A stretch of 64,000 nucleotides of DNA, from assembly GCA_001600175.1 (NCBI GenBank), contig BCJC01000001.1, forward strand, positions 3,457,652 to 3,521,651. Direction: 5' to 3'. The DNA comes from Erythrobasidium yunnanense (Eukaryota; Basidiomycota; Cystobasidiomycetes; Erythrobasidiales; Erythrobasidiaceae). Shown piece by piece: positions 36,801 through 47,455 of this stretch. Below the pieces are notes generated by a model. That model made no database searches, was not told the DNA's origin, and worked only from the letters and a program-made list of their open reading frames with translations. The first letter of the stretch is position 1, and the number at the start of each line of letters is the position of its first letter. Made by a program: the position numbers and the translations under genes.

Positions 36801-37039
36801 CTCGACGATGCTACCGAGTCTCCTCTGGCTCTGCTCCCCACCATTTTCGCAATTCTGCTTGAAGCGCGTGACGACGTCGGTGATGGCTCGCTGTTGTTGT
36901 CGTTGTCCAACGACTGTGCAAGCATGGCTGCTGCTATTGCTGCATTCTTGCTGCTTCTTGACGGTATTCTGCGCAGTAATATCTCTGTTTCATGGCTATG
37001 TCTCGCAGCATCATCCTGCTCGTGTTGAAGATGATCCAT
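30841..37039 (-). CDS. Very large LRR-DH-PH Rho guanine-nucleotide exchange factor
   Basis: About 1,950 residues. Order: a disordered Ser-rich N-terminus (residues 1-800); an LRR block (about 800-970) with LVLDISSCGLPEIPDI, LEELNISCNPLKSGTLPSFL and LHTLSIRGNYLRALPSWLQS; a second disordered stretch; a DH domain starting RVIQEILSSEKSYLTGLQDL with the conserved helix LLLPIQRIPRYKLLLESLVE; then a PH-type region with LLKEGSITLTRVVKRK, AYILCNDVLVLGHLLG and ALELVNLINQQ near the end. Introns lie at AQGL/DYSDDED, LVPSG/TTHLILSG, VKRE/RVIQEIL and later sites. DH-PH proteins activate Rho or Cdc42-type GTPases and control polarity. The N-terminal start (37,039) is the first plausible ATG; an upstream exon is possible. 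Confidence 0.82.
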
Positions 37040-37947
37040 CAAGCTTGACCCCTAACGAGCTTGTCAAGATGTTGGCAGCTCCTGAGAACGCGCAAAGTAG
37101 CCCCTTCTCGACGTTGTGTGTTCTGCTGATGCTCCCTCGATGACCATCCAATCCACCAGGCCTGTGCTCGTTGCTTTGGCGCCGTCGTCTGCTCAAACAC
37201 CTGGTGCTCGACTTTGAATTATCCTACTGTACTTTGCGCTTTTCTGGTTGAGGTTCGTACACAATTGACAAGCTACATCCTACGTACTTCCCAGCTCCCT
37301 CGTGTTTGGGTAGCAAGAAGCTTTCATGGGCCAAAGTCACCTGAAATTTCTCCCATGTCGGAGCAGTGTCAACAAGTTATGGATCGACAGCGGACCCATA
37401 AGGAACTGACAAGACAGATCAGGGACAAGGCATGCATATAGATAACGTATGACAAGCGAAAGACATGGGTCGGCGGCGTGGTTTTCAACGCGTCAAGCAG
37501 AACTCGCTTCCTGTTCGTACGTGGGCCGACTCAGCCGAGGAAAGCGAAGTCTTTAGTAGCGTTAGTGGTCGCAGAGCCTATATGTTAATGACGAATGTAA
37601 TAGCTGGAAGTTGTCCAATTGGGCGTTTGTCAAGGAGTGATAGACGACTCCGAAGGAAAGGTTCGCCGAGAAAGCCGCTGCGAAGAAGGAATTGGAGATT
37701 ACGTTTTCCAGGTTTGTAATGGTGAATCAGTCAGGTAAGTATCAGCGGGTGCACAGCGGCTCTGCCGTCAGAAGGAAGACCCGTAGGAATAGTCGAATAA
37801 GCGTAGAAAAAGTGTGATTGCTTGCAGTGCTGCGTCCGCCGAGAAGAAGTGTGTAGTACTACAATCGGGAGTGAAGAAAGCCAGTCGAGCGTCTGCAGCC
37901 TTTCCACACTGGGGGTTTTTGAAGTGAGGATCTCCCAGCGAGCACGA
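37040..37947. other. Intergenic, with a possible small unresolved plus-strand gene
   Basis: Most of this 900-base span is the RhoGEF promoter and the RPS19 3' flank. From ATG 37,465 a frame reads MGRRRGFQRVKQNSLPVRTW. A candidate intron (37,561-37,643) would add TTPKERFAEKAAAKKELE and a basic tail, giving about 90 residues; other splice choices give different tails. I recognise no family, so I leave the gene undecided. Confidence 0.25.
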
Positions 37948-38552
37948 TTACTCGTCATCCTCCTCGGCCTCCTCCTCATCCTCCTCATCGTTATCCTCTC
38001 TCTGGCTTTCAAGAATAGCAGTAGCGATTCTATCCAAATCTCTCTGACCGTCCTGGGAGATTCTTCGTCCACCTCTTGCGTCCTTCTCTAGTACTCCAAT
38101 CTTCTCTAGTGCTTGGACGACTTTGCGCTCGACGCTTCCACTTGCATCCCTGTGGTGAGAGGGTCGGGTGCCGCGGTTCACACTGCCTCCGTGCAGCTTT
38201 TGTAATGAGCCAACACCGACATGCTTGCGCAGGTAGATGTGTCGTGCGACGGCGGCTGCAAACCACACATATACGATGTTAGCATGCGCTCTTGCGTTCT
38301 TGTCGTAGTAGTTACGACGCACCAGCTCGTACGTAGAACCAGTCAGGGTTGTAAGGTGCCTGCTCTTTTGCAGTGGAAGTCTTGACGATATCGACCCACG
38401 TAGGGATTTCGAGCTTGCCTGTAGATCCACCATATTACTCAGTATCTTCTGTATATTCCTTCTTGTGCAGACTGCGCCGCACCAGATCGCTTCAAGTGCT
38501 CAGAGTAGGATGCGATGAACGCTGGTGCTGAGACGTCTCGGACTCCAGGCAT
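37948..38552 (-). CDS. RPS19: 40S ribosomal protein S19 (eS19) with an acidic tail
   Basis: Three exons give 157 residues: [99 protein letters not shown] and [17 protein letters not shown]. These are the conserved eS19 blocks in order. Introns start GTGCGG (after KRSG) and GTGCGT (after YVRA). The protein ends in [16 protein letters not shown], about 15 residues beyond the usual end and almost all acidic. eS19 is needed for 40S assembly and 18S rRNA maturation. Confidence 0.95.
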
Positions 38553-39061
38553 GATGGGCTGTCGGCGATTCCGTAGTATCAGTATCTTGTTTCTCTCTTT
38601 CTTGCTGTTTCCTCCTTCAACGAATCCACCTCTTGCTGCTTTCTCTCGTTGCTTGAACTGGATCAAAGGCTCACCTAGAATTGAAGACTGAACAAAGAGC
38701 AGACAATCAGTATGCTATAATCTGGAGTAGTAGATGTAAGTGTCGACATACCTTTCTTGTCGAATGCTTGCACTTCTCTCCTGCTTCCTCGCAATCTTGC
38801 TCTTTGCCCCCCCAAAATTGCGCGAAGCTTGAAAATTGGAAGGCCGGATGGAAAAAGATCGACCAACCCGCAAAAGTGTGAGGGAAACCCTAGCCTTCAA
38901 GCCTGCAAAGCACAGTCGATGTGTATTCTAGGAAAGGCGACTTTATTGCGATCCATGCCCTTCTTCCCTCTGCGTCGAAAGAGCGATATCCAAGGGACAA
39001 ATTGCATGCGCGAAAGGTCTGACAACAAGCACGAGCACTGAGCACAATCTTGAGAGAGCCA
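38553..39061. other. Intergenic between SPB1 and RPS19
   Basis: About 500 bases, both neighbours on the minus strand. It holds the RPS19 promoter and the SPB1 3' end. I see no snoRNA or other structured gene that I can support. Confidence 0.4.
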
Positions 39062-42000
39062 CTACTTCTTTCTCCTGCTACCTCTATCTCTCTTCTCGAT
39101 CCTCTTGAGGGCTCTAAGTTCTTTCTTGCCTCTCGAGTCCACCATTCTGAATCTTCCTTTGATACCCTTCGGTCTTCCACTCAGACCCTTATTGACACCT
39201 CTAGCAACGATCGTCTTAATCTCATTCTTCTTAGACTTCTTCGGCTCTTTCGTCGCTCTATTCACTAATCTCTGGATTTGCTGCGCTTTCTCGCCTTCCG
39301 TCATATCGGCATTCTCATTGATGACTTCAGCCTTCTTAGCTGCTCCAGCTAGTCGCTTGAGAGCCTTCATCTTCTTACGAGCTTTCGCTTCTGCAACCTT
39401 CTTGATTGGCCGAGCATTCAATGCACGCATCTTGGCACGAATAGCTTCGACGGCTTCTTTAGTGACGGGAACATTCGTGCGGAAATGCTTCATCTCGTCG
39501 TCGAGGAACCAGGGTGGAAGACCATCTTTATCGTTGAAGGCATGCCGGTTGAACCCGTCATCCATGAGCTGAGTAGCCGTCTTTTCACGGTTCACGAGCT
39601 GTTGAGCAAGCGTCATCGCTTCAGGGGTAGTCAGGCCGTAGTCTGCTCATCCATAATCATTAGCTCAATACTATCATGTGACTAAAGAGAAATCGACGCA
39701 CCAGCAATCCTCTGCGCATTCTCCTGCTCTTGCGAGATGACACCCAGCGTCTCATCCTCTTCCTCTTCCCACGTCTCAGGATTGCTCTGTGCATGTTTCC
39801 CCTTCCTCTTCTTTGGTGCAAGCGATGGTTCTTCTTCATCTTTCTGCTTCTCTGCTGCGATCCGAACTTTCTTCGCTCCAGCAGCTTTATCTTTGCTTGT
39901 CTCAGCAGCGGAAGAAGTGGACGCGAGGCCGAGAAGACTGTCCATCCCTTCTATTCCCTTGAAGACAGGCTGGTCAAACCACATCGCAGCAGCACGCGAT
40001 TTCGCTGTCGGTTCTAGTGGTTTCTTGGGTACTTTTAGGTCTTTGATGAGGTTCCCATCTCTTGTTCTCTTCTTTGAGGACTTGGGCGGGATATGCTCTT
40101 GATCTTCTCCATCATCATCTGAAGAATCCATCTCATCCGACGGAGCTGCATCCCTATCCTTCTCCAGATACGCAAGCGTCTCATCCTCTTCTTCATCTCC
40201 ATCCTCTTCATCCCCTTGCTCGCTGTCTGAGCCCTCACTTCCTTCACCTTTTCCACCCTTGATTCCATCCCACTCTTTATCCGCCAGACCATTCTCTGCA
40301 TCCCTCTTCTTTCGCGCTTCTTTCACTCGATGTTTAGCGTCTTTTGCTAGCTTTGTGTTCTGGTATTCGTTGTATAGTTCATCGAGGTTGCCTTCCAAAT
40401 CGGCAATTCTCTGATCTTCCTCATCAGAAAACATATCTTCATCATTGTCCATCTCTACATCTTCGCCGTCCTCATCATCAGAAGACGAATAGTTGTCCGC
40501 CTCGTTCCCAGAAAGGTGGATCTTCTTTCCAGCACCAGCACCTCGCCGGCCTTCCACTTCTCCAAGGTCGAACATCACCTCCTGACTATCAATAGCGTTG
40601 TTCTGAGCAGCTTCAATACCCACATCCATAGGTGTCGTCATGTTCAGCTGCATGCGCTGGACATCTCGCTGTTTTCGCTCGTTTACTTTACGGCGCTCTT
40701 TACGTTTTGATGCAGTGGCTTCTTGCTCGAGGCGCTCGATCTGAAAGTACAGAATATAATCAGCTTACGCTCTACTGACATAATGTGGCGACTGGAGACG
40801 CACATCAAGAGCCATTTGTTCCTCCTCTGTCAGAGCTTGCACTTCAGCAGTCTCTGTGAACTCTTCTGTCGGCTTGATCTTGACGTCCAGTCCTAGATCT
40901 TCCCTCATGCTAGTTCTCCATCTCAGAAGGGCCTTGAAGTCTTTCTTTCCCAGAACTCTGAGATCTTCTGCCGAAGTCTTGATATCATCTGTCGTTTTCG
41001 CATTCTTGAGTAGTTCTTTCGTTTCTTCCGTTACGTTGAAGTCTAGCTTATTTGCCGTTCCGAGGATAGCGATAGGGTCGTGCGAAGTGATGAATTCCAT
41101 CACGTTTATAGCTTTGAAGAGCGTCAGATCTCCTTCGGCGTATCCTTCTCTTGCACGACGCTTCTTGTCGGGATGAAAGACGTTGAATGCAGCAGGTGTA
41201 AGTTTGTCCATCCTCGTACTTCCGGCATCTTTGTTCGCTTCCGCAGTATCCATCACGTCTAGATCCTTGAAGACGTGGGATGCGCTGAGGAATTTCGGAT
41301 CGATGTTCTTGGGCGCTTTGTACCCGGTACATACGACGAAGATCTCTGCGGACACATTACGTGACGAAGGAGGTTTCGTAGCTTCTACCTTCTCAAAGAG
41401 TTGATTGAAGACCCAGAGAAGCGAGTTGTAGTCTTTGGATCTGAAGACCTTGGTAACGAAAGTTCCTTTGACATTCAAGAACTCCGTCGCCAATCTTAAG
41501 GAGGAGAGTACGAGTTCTGATTGTGTGAAAGCATCTTGCGCCCATGCTGTACCGACGTTTGGCGCTCCATCATGCAGCACTACATCCGCTTTCCAGTCTT
41601 TGATCTCTTCCCTAATCTTCCGACGACATTTGTCAGTCGTAATATCTTCTGCGAACGTAACACAGCGCGGAATAGGCTTGATGGGTACGAGATCGACTCC
41701 GAGAATTATCGAGCTCGGTGGCATGTACTTGGAAGCGACTTGAAGCCATCCTCCCGGCGCAGCACAGAGATCGATAAGACAGCGTGCACTGTACACATCC
41801 AAGTAGAAGTAGAACAGGGTGGAGATGAGGGGAAGCAAGCGCCGATCAGTATGCGAAATCAGGATTTTACATCTAGAAAATGGATGATTAGACGCACTTT
41901 CTGAGGATATCATACTTCTTGTCGAGCTGTATAAGCTTGAATGCAGATCTTGCACGGTATCCCTGCTCTTTTGCAAGCTTGTAGTACTGCGAAAAGTAGA

Positions 42001-42193
42001 AAACTCAGCTTCAGGCCAAACGAAGTCGCATTTTCTCGAGCTTTCGAGCTGATTGAAGCGTTTGCAACGTAGAGATACGTACTTTATCAAGTCGGCCTTT
42101 ACCGGTTTTCTTTTGGCGAGAACCGCTCGGCACTTTGCAGAATGTCAGAACAGCGCGAAAGCCGACCAGGAAGCTTGAGATAGCGGGCTCACT
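39062..42193 (-). CDS. SPB1: AdoMet-dependent rRNA 2'-O-methyltransferase Spb1
   Basis: Exons join to give [17 protein letters not shown], then [20 protein letters not shown], the FtsJ-type core with [19 protein letters not shown], and the K-D-K-E tetrad in context: Lys of RARSAFKL, Asp of [15 protein letters not shown], Lys of [11 protein letters not shown], Glu of [11 protein letters not shown] highly acidic middle (39,700-40,600) leads to the Spb1 C-terminal domain with [23 protein letters not shown] and [16 protein letters not shown] and a basic end. Roughly 900 residues. Spb1 methylates the A-loop of 25S rRNA in pre-60S particles. The start codon is split: A at 42,193 and TG at 42,131-42,132, separated by a 60-base intron. 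Confidence 0.92.
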
Positions 42194-42455
42194 CTTGAGG
42201 ACGCAGCAGAGTTGTACAGGACTTGACGGTGTTCTTGATGCTTCGGTCTGGTATTACCAGCCTGTTTGAGCGAAAGAAAGCTGATTTTGTACTTCGACTT
42301 TGACGACTTCAACGCTTTCCTGGAAACCCACTTGAACAAAAGTACGACAAAACAGCAACGAGACAACGAGAAAGAGCGAGCCAGACAGGAGGACAACGAC
42401 GACGAGGCAGAGCACAGGGCATAGCGTCGAAGAAGGCAGCTCGCTGGGCCTGGCC
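42194..42455. promoter_or_regulatory. Shared SPB1 / TBL1-like divergent promoter
   Basis: Only 262 bases separate the two start codons, part of which must be SPB1 leader because its first intron lies just inside. It is AC-rich on the plus strand, with GACGA and CAACG runs. No defined factor site is recognised. Confidence 0.4.
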
Positions 42456-45212
42456 ATGGCTCCCAGCAAAGCAGCTGGAGCTGGCAAAGCTCCAGCAGCT
42501 TCAGCGACGCCGTTGATGTCGAGCGACGAAGTGAATCTACTCGTATACTCTTACCTGGCAGAATCAGCGCTGGAACATTCAGCGTTTACGCTCTACAACG
42601 AGTCGAGATTAGGCGACTTCATCAACGAAGATGGGACAAATCCTGCTGCTCCCCCGACAGGACACCTCATCAAGATATTGCAGAAAGGTCTACTCTACTT
42701 ACAAGCTGAATCAAAGTATAGAGGGGAAGATCTAGGGCCAGGCAATGTGCCCAGATTGATAGGGTACAATATCCCAGATTCACTCCCGCTACCGCCTATA
42801 CCTAGATCCCTACCACCTCCTCCAGCTCAATCTACATCTTCGACATCGAACAACGCATCTACGCAGCCTGTGTCCCCGGCATTGCCCAGCGAATCGACCT
42901 CGACGACAGCAACCTCCCAAAAGCAGCAGGTCAACGGGAGTAGCGACAAAGTCAAGAATAAGAGAGCAAATAATGGTAGTGCAGTAGCTGGACCATCAGG
43001 GACAAGTGGGAACAGCAGCAACAGCAACAATGCAGGCACAAAGAGGAAAGACACAGCAGCAGCAGAAGATGGCCAGTCAGTCAACAAGAAGCTCAAGACG
43101 GCCAAATCACCGACGAATGCAAGCAGCAATGATACTATACAGGACGGAGGGAGTAGTAACATCAACAACGAAGAGATGGGACCACCCTCCCTGAGCAGTA
43201 GTACGAAGAACAACAAGAAGGGAAAGGGCAAGGCTGTGAATACGGATCAGCAGGGAGATAGCGAGATGGCAGATGCAAACTCATCAACAACAAACAATAC
43301 GCCAGCACAAGCATCACAGAAGGAGAAAGGTCCTTTAGCGAGAGCTGTAGCAGCTGCCGCAAATGCTACTTCTCGAGCTCTTCCTTCTGCTTTCTCAAGC
43401 AACAATAACACTTCCTCGTCTTCACAACAGCCAAATGGCACATCATCAACATCTACATTCAATTCCAACAACCTAACAAAAAGCCACTCCCGTCCTTCCT
43501 CACCGAATCTACCAACAAACAGCAATGCCTCCACAACACGACGTTCTTCCTCACCTCACGTAAATCGATCCTCAGCAGGCGCCGCCGCTGCAGCAAGTAA
43601 GAATCGACCACGCTCGACGTCCCCAAACATTTCTCTTCGCACTTCACAATCCGCCTCTTCTATGTCCATCAACACTTCAAGCACCACCGCCATCCCTGAG
43701 CTCAAATCGCTATCTTCAACACGCAAAACAGGTTCTTCAGACACTGCTTCTACAACGCACAGCGGACCGCTCCAGACGCCCACATTAGATGCTTCCGGAA
43801 TACCAGCTACGAATCAATCTAAAGATTCGAAAGATGGACAGGGTATGAAAGTGGAGGACCTGCCGAAGATGATACCGAAGAATATCGTCAAGGATGAGAA
43901 GGTGTTGAAATTGAAGGGTCATACGATGCCCGTCCAACCGTGTCATTGGAACCCGAAAGTAGAGACGTTACTGGCGACCGGGTGAGTTTGGCTGGTAAAT
44001 TGGAGAGGGAATGTGAGCTGATGATTTTGGAATACTAGCGCGGGAGACTCGACGATGAGGATATGGGACGTCCCGATAGATCAGCCTGATAAAGCTGTAG
44101 AGCCCATCACGTGCAAGCATGCCTCAGGCCAAAGAAGAAGCGATGTCACTACCGTCGAATGGAATGTGCGCAGTTCTTCTCCTCCCTTAGATTTACGCTA
44201 GGCTGACAAGTATTTCTGCAGAGCGACGGCACACTTCTAGCCACAGGCTCAGACGATGGCATAGCTCGAATATGGACACCTTCAGGCGACTTACACCTCG
44301 TCCTATCAATGCATCAACGAACTATATTTACAATAAAATGGAATAGCAAAGGAACGATGCTTCTCACGGGCTCCCTGGACCATTCCATCTGTCTATGGGA
44401 GAGCCAATATGGCAAGATGAAGAGCCAATGGTCGAGTCATAGTGGTAAGTGTCAAATTCGCATACCAGGGTTTAGCTTGGCTAATATAGCGTTTGGCAGA
44501 CTCTGTCCTTGACCTCGATTGGATGACAGACGAGATCTTCGCTTCATGCTCAATGGACAAGAATATCCACGTACACCACGTAAACAAGTCTTCACCCGTC
44601 TATCGTTTCAAAGGCCATTCAGACGAAGTCAATTGTTTGCGCTTCGATCCCAGCAAGAGATTATTAGCATCCTGTTCCGACGATTGTTCAGTCCGAATAT
44701 GGTCACTTAAGCCCGTCAAGAACGTTCTTGGAATCAAGAGCTTGGACGGTGATTCTTCTGAAGTATCGCCTAAGAAAGAAGACAGCGGAGACGAGAAGCC
44801 CAGCGAACCTATGTGCTTGGTTCTGAAAGGACACAAGAAGGAAGTACATGCAGTAGCATGGAGTCCTTGCTCCGATGTAGCTGGCGAACCCAAGATCCTA
44901 GCTAGTGCTTCTTTTGACTGCACAGCAAGGCTGTGGGACGTCAATACTGGTGCCTGTCTGCATATCATCAACAGACACACAGATATGGCCTATTCACTCT
45001 CTTTCCAACCTATTCTAGGAGAGTACCTAGCGACGGGAGGTAATGACAGTAGGATGTGCATCACACGCGTCAAGGATAAGGAATTGGTCTATGAATATAT
45101 GGCCAAAGGAGCAGTATATGAGGTTCTTTGGCACCCGACCAGAAATCAGGTCGCTGTATGCGGGAAGAGCGAGGTTGTCAGCGTTGTCAATTTCGAGCTG
45201 GAAGATACGTAG
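42456..45212 (+). CDS. LisH-WD40 corepressor subunit (TBL1/Sif2-like)
   Basis: The LisH motif is near the N-terminus (SDEVNLLVYSYLAESALEHS, then AFTLYNES). A Ser/Asn/Thr-rich linker of about 380 residues follows, and the WD40 propeller starts at LKLKGHTMPVQPCHWNPKV. Recognisable repeats include LLATGSDDGIARIWTPSG, MLLTGSLDHSICLWESQY, LLASCSDDCSVRIWSL and ILASASFDCTARLWDVNTG. Introns begin at 43,982 (GTGAGT), inside VEWN/SDGT and at SSHSG/DSVLD. Relatives (yeast Sif2, human TBL1) belong to histone-deacetylase complexes such as Set3/NCoR. The family is clear. Membership of a Set3-like complex is inferred. Confidence 0.85.
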
Positions 45213-45345
45213 GCAGCGATAACAGAACAAATGTATAAAGTAGCTGTTTAGGCTTGTTGGCACCAAATAAGATGTAACTATCAAGCAACGCGCGACAGAC
45301 CTCCTATTTTCAAGGCTTGATGACCTACCATACTTACCTCTGACA

Positions 45346-47277
45346 ATGCCAGCTGATGATGATCCGCCGTGCGTTTAACACACTTCGCAATCAAGATTCA
45401 AACGATGAGCTGAAGCTTGACCCGTTCCAAGCACCTTCGACGATGCGACGGCCGAAGCGCGATACTACCGCCTTGCATACAAGGACGCTCAAGATGAGCT
45501 TGAAGACTTGAAGCTGGCCTTACAAGATTTTCAAGCGAGCAGTAAAGAGCTCGAAGATGAGATGGAGAAAGACTTAGCTGCGACTGAGAAGCGCGAGCAA
45601 GAACTGAGGAACGAAGCTGAACGATTGAGATCTGACCTGGATGGGTGGAAGGTGCGCTGCTACAGCTTCGTATGTATAGGAGCATGCTGATGGATGGTGG
45701 TGCGAGCGCAGTCAAGGCATCAGACTACCCTCAAAGATCACTCGACGACCCTGGCTCATATGCACAAAGAGTTGGAAAGCCTACGAGCTTCCGAAAAGGG
45801 TGTACGTGCAAAGTTACGCGATATGGAACTCGACAACGACGACCTCGAGAAGAGCGAGCGGTACTATCGACTTCCGCCTACCAGATTGCCGATATAAATA
45901 CTGACAGTCGCGGTCGCAGAGCTATTTCTTCGACGCTGAGCGATATGGAGAATCGATATAATAAAGCTGTGGAAAGAACGGCATTGCTCGAGCAGGAACT
46001 CGTTGATAAAGCAAGGCTAGAGGAGGAGCTACAGCGCGTAAAGGACGAGCTTAGAGGTGAGGTCGGTCTTCTGTCATCACTTGTGATACTGAATCTATGT
46101 ATTAGACACGACTGAAGAGCTGGCCGTGCTTCGGGATCAGCATGATGATGCTCTTGCTAAAGCTGCCTTGGCGAACAATACAACCTCCCACCAGTCGAGT
46201 TCCCAAGCACTACCAGTCACTCCTTCAAGCTACGAGAACGGAGATACAGCCAACGGGCACCATCGGGGTGGCATACCTTCTCCCGACATCGATTCAGCAG
46301 ATGAAGGCCACCATCTTTCGCAGCAAGCTATGATAGCTGAAGCGAAACGACCGTCTCTTGGACAATCTTCAGCGTCGTCAGATCGTGTGTCCTTCCTGCG
46401 AGCTAGTCCTTCCAAACTTCCCGTGTCTACCTTTTCTTCGCCAGACGATACGTCTTCCAGTCCCATCCCCTTCCCTTCTTCTCATCATCAGCAACAGAGA
46501 CCATCTTCACCTACCCCAAATTCAGCTGCGATATCCCGCTCGTTGAATGCAAGGAATCTATCTTCATTAGCGAGTCGGAAGTCACTCACTCCGAAAACGT
46601 TACGAGATAAGCGAACAGACAGTGTAGTTGGAGAAATGCAGGACATGACGACAAGGATGCAGAAATTGACTGCCCATCTGAATTCAAGAAGGGAGAGCAT
46701 GATGGCTGGTTCTGCAATTCCTCGAGCAAGACCTTCTTTATTGCCAGTCACACCTGCGAGTAACAGTAGCAGTACGGGTTTACCGAGGTCGAGCTCTACG
46801 AAATCATCGATCAGCAGGAGTGGCTCGGTGAGAAGAGGCATGAATGGGTCTCCTTCAATGCAGTTCTCCACCAATACAGCTGTAACATCGGAGCGAGATG
46901 AGTTCAAGCAGCCTATATCTACACGACCACCATCTCGATTGGCCAACTCCAGCCGGGCATCAGTAGCATCTCAACGCCCGCAGTCTCGTCTTTCAGTAAA
47001 CCCCTCAAGACCAGTCACGCCCTCCGCCCGCTCTCCCACTCCTTCTTCTGCAAATTACTCAAGTATAGGCCTCGGAAATCTGCCTGGTGCAGTATCTACG
47101 CGATCAGCAAGTAGGAGAATCAGTATTGGACCAGGAGGAGTGCGGAAAGCTGCCAATCCGCCTGTGTCGACTATGCCAGGAGGGAGTGCAGTGAGGCCGA
47201 AAAGTATAGACGCAACGAGCTCGCTGGGCGCTTCTACAACGAAGAGCGCTAGTAAACCTGCCCCGGTTTGGCGGTAA
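45346..47277 (+). CDS. NDE1: NudE/Nde1-like dynein-regulating coiled-coil protein
   Basis: A 23-base first exon (45,346-45,368) joins by an AAG acceptor to TFDDATAEARYYRLAYKDAQ, the NudE N-terminus. A long heptad-rich coiled coil follows (DELEDLKLALQDFQASSKEL, MHKELESLRASEKGVRAKLR, LEQELVDKARLEEELQRVKD), then a Ser/Pro/Arg-rich C-terminal half. Introns lie after GWK, SER and DELR; about 575 residues. NudE links Lis1 and dynein and is needed for nuclear migration along microtubules. The coiled coil and N-terminal motif support the call; the tail is low-complexity and adds little. Confidence 0.8.
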
Positions 47278-47455
47278 CGTACTAGGTCTTTCGTTTCAGC
47301 ATTTTTGGGCATTCATATCAGTGCAGTATTGTCGTTGTATAATAGTATGCTAGGCCTGCTAGGCGGGCTTGTATAAGAAAATTCACTTTACGCGCTTCTT
47401 AAGCGTCGATCGGCTTGTTGTTTTGACGGACATCTTCTTAGGAGAGCATCAGATC

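Noticed and set aside
30841-37039. Sog2 (RAM pathway LRR protein)
   Set aside because: The protein has an LRR block and long disordered regions, but clear DH and PH domains make it a Rho exchange factor.
39105-39572. 155-codon hydrophobic plus-strand frame
   Set aside because: It is the mirror of the Lys/Ala-rich Spb1 C-terminal domain on the other strand, which explains its hydrophobic look.
42827-43231. Leu/Val-rich minus-strand frame in the TBL1-like gene
   Set aside because: It is the complement of Ser/Asn/Lys-rich linker codons and not a membrane protein.
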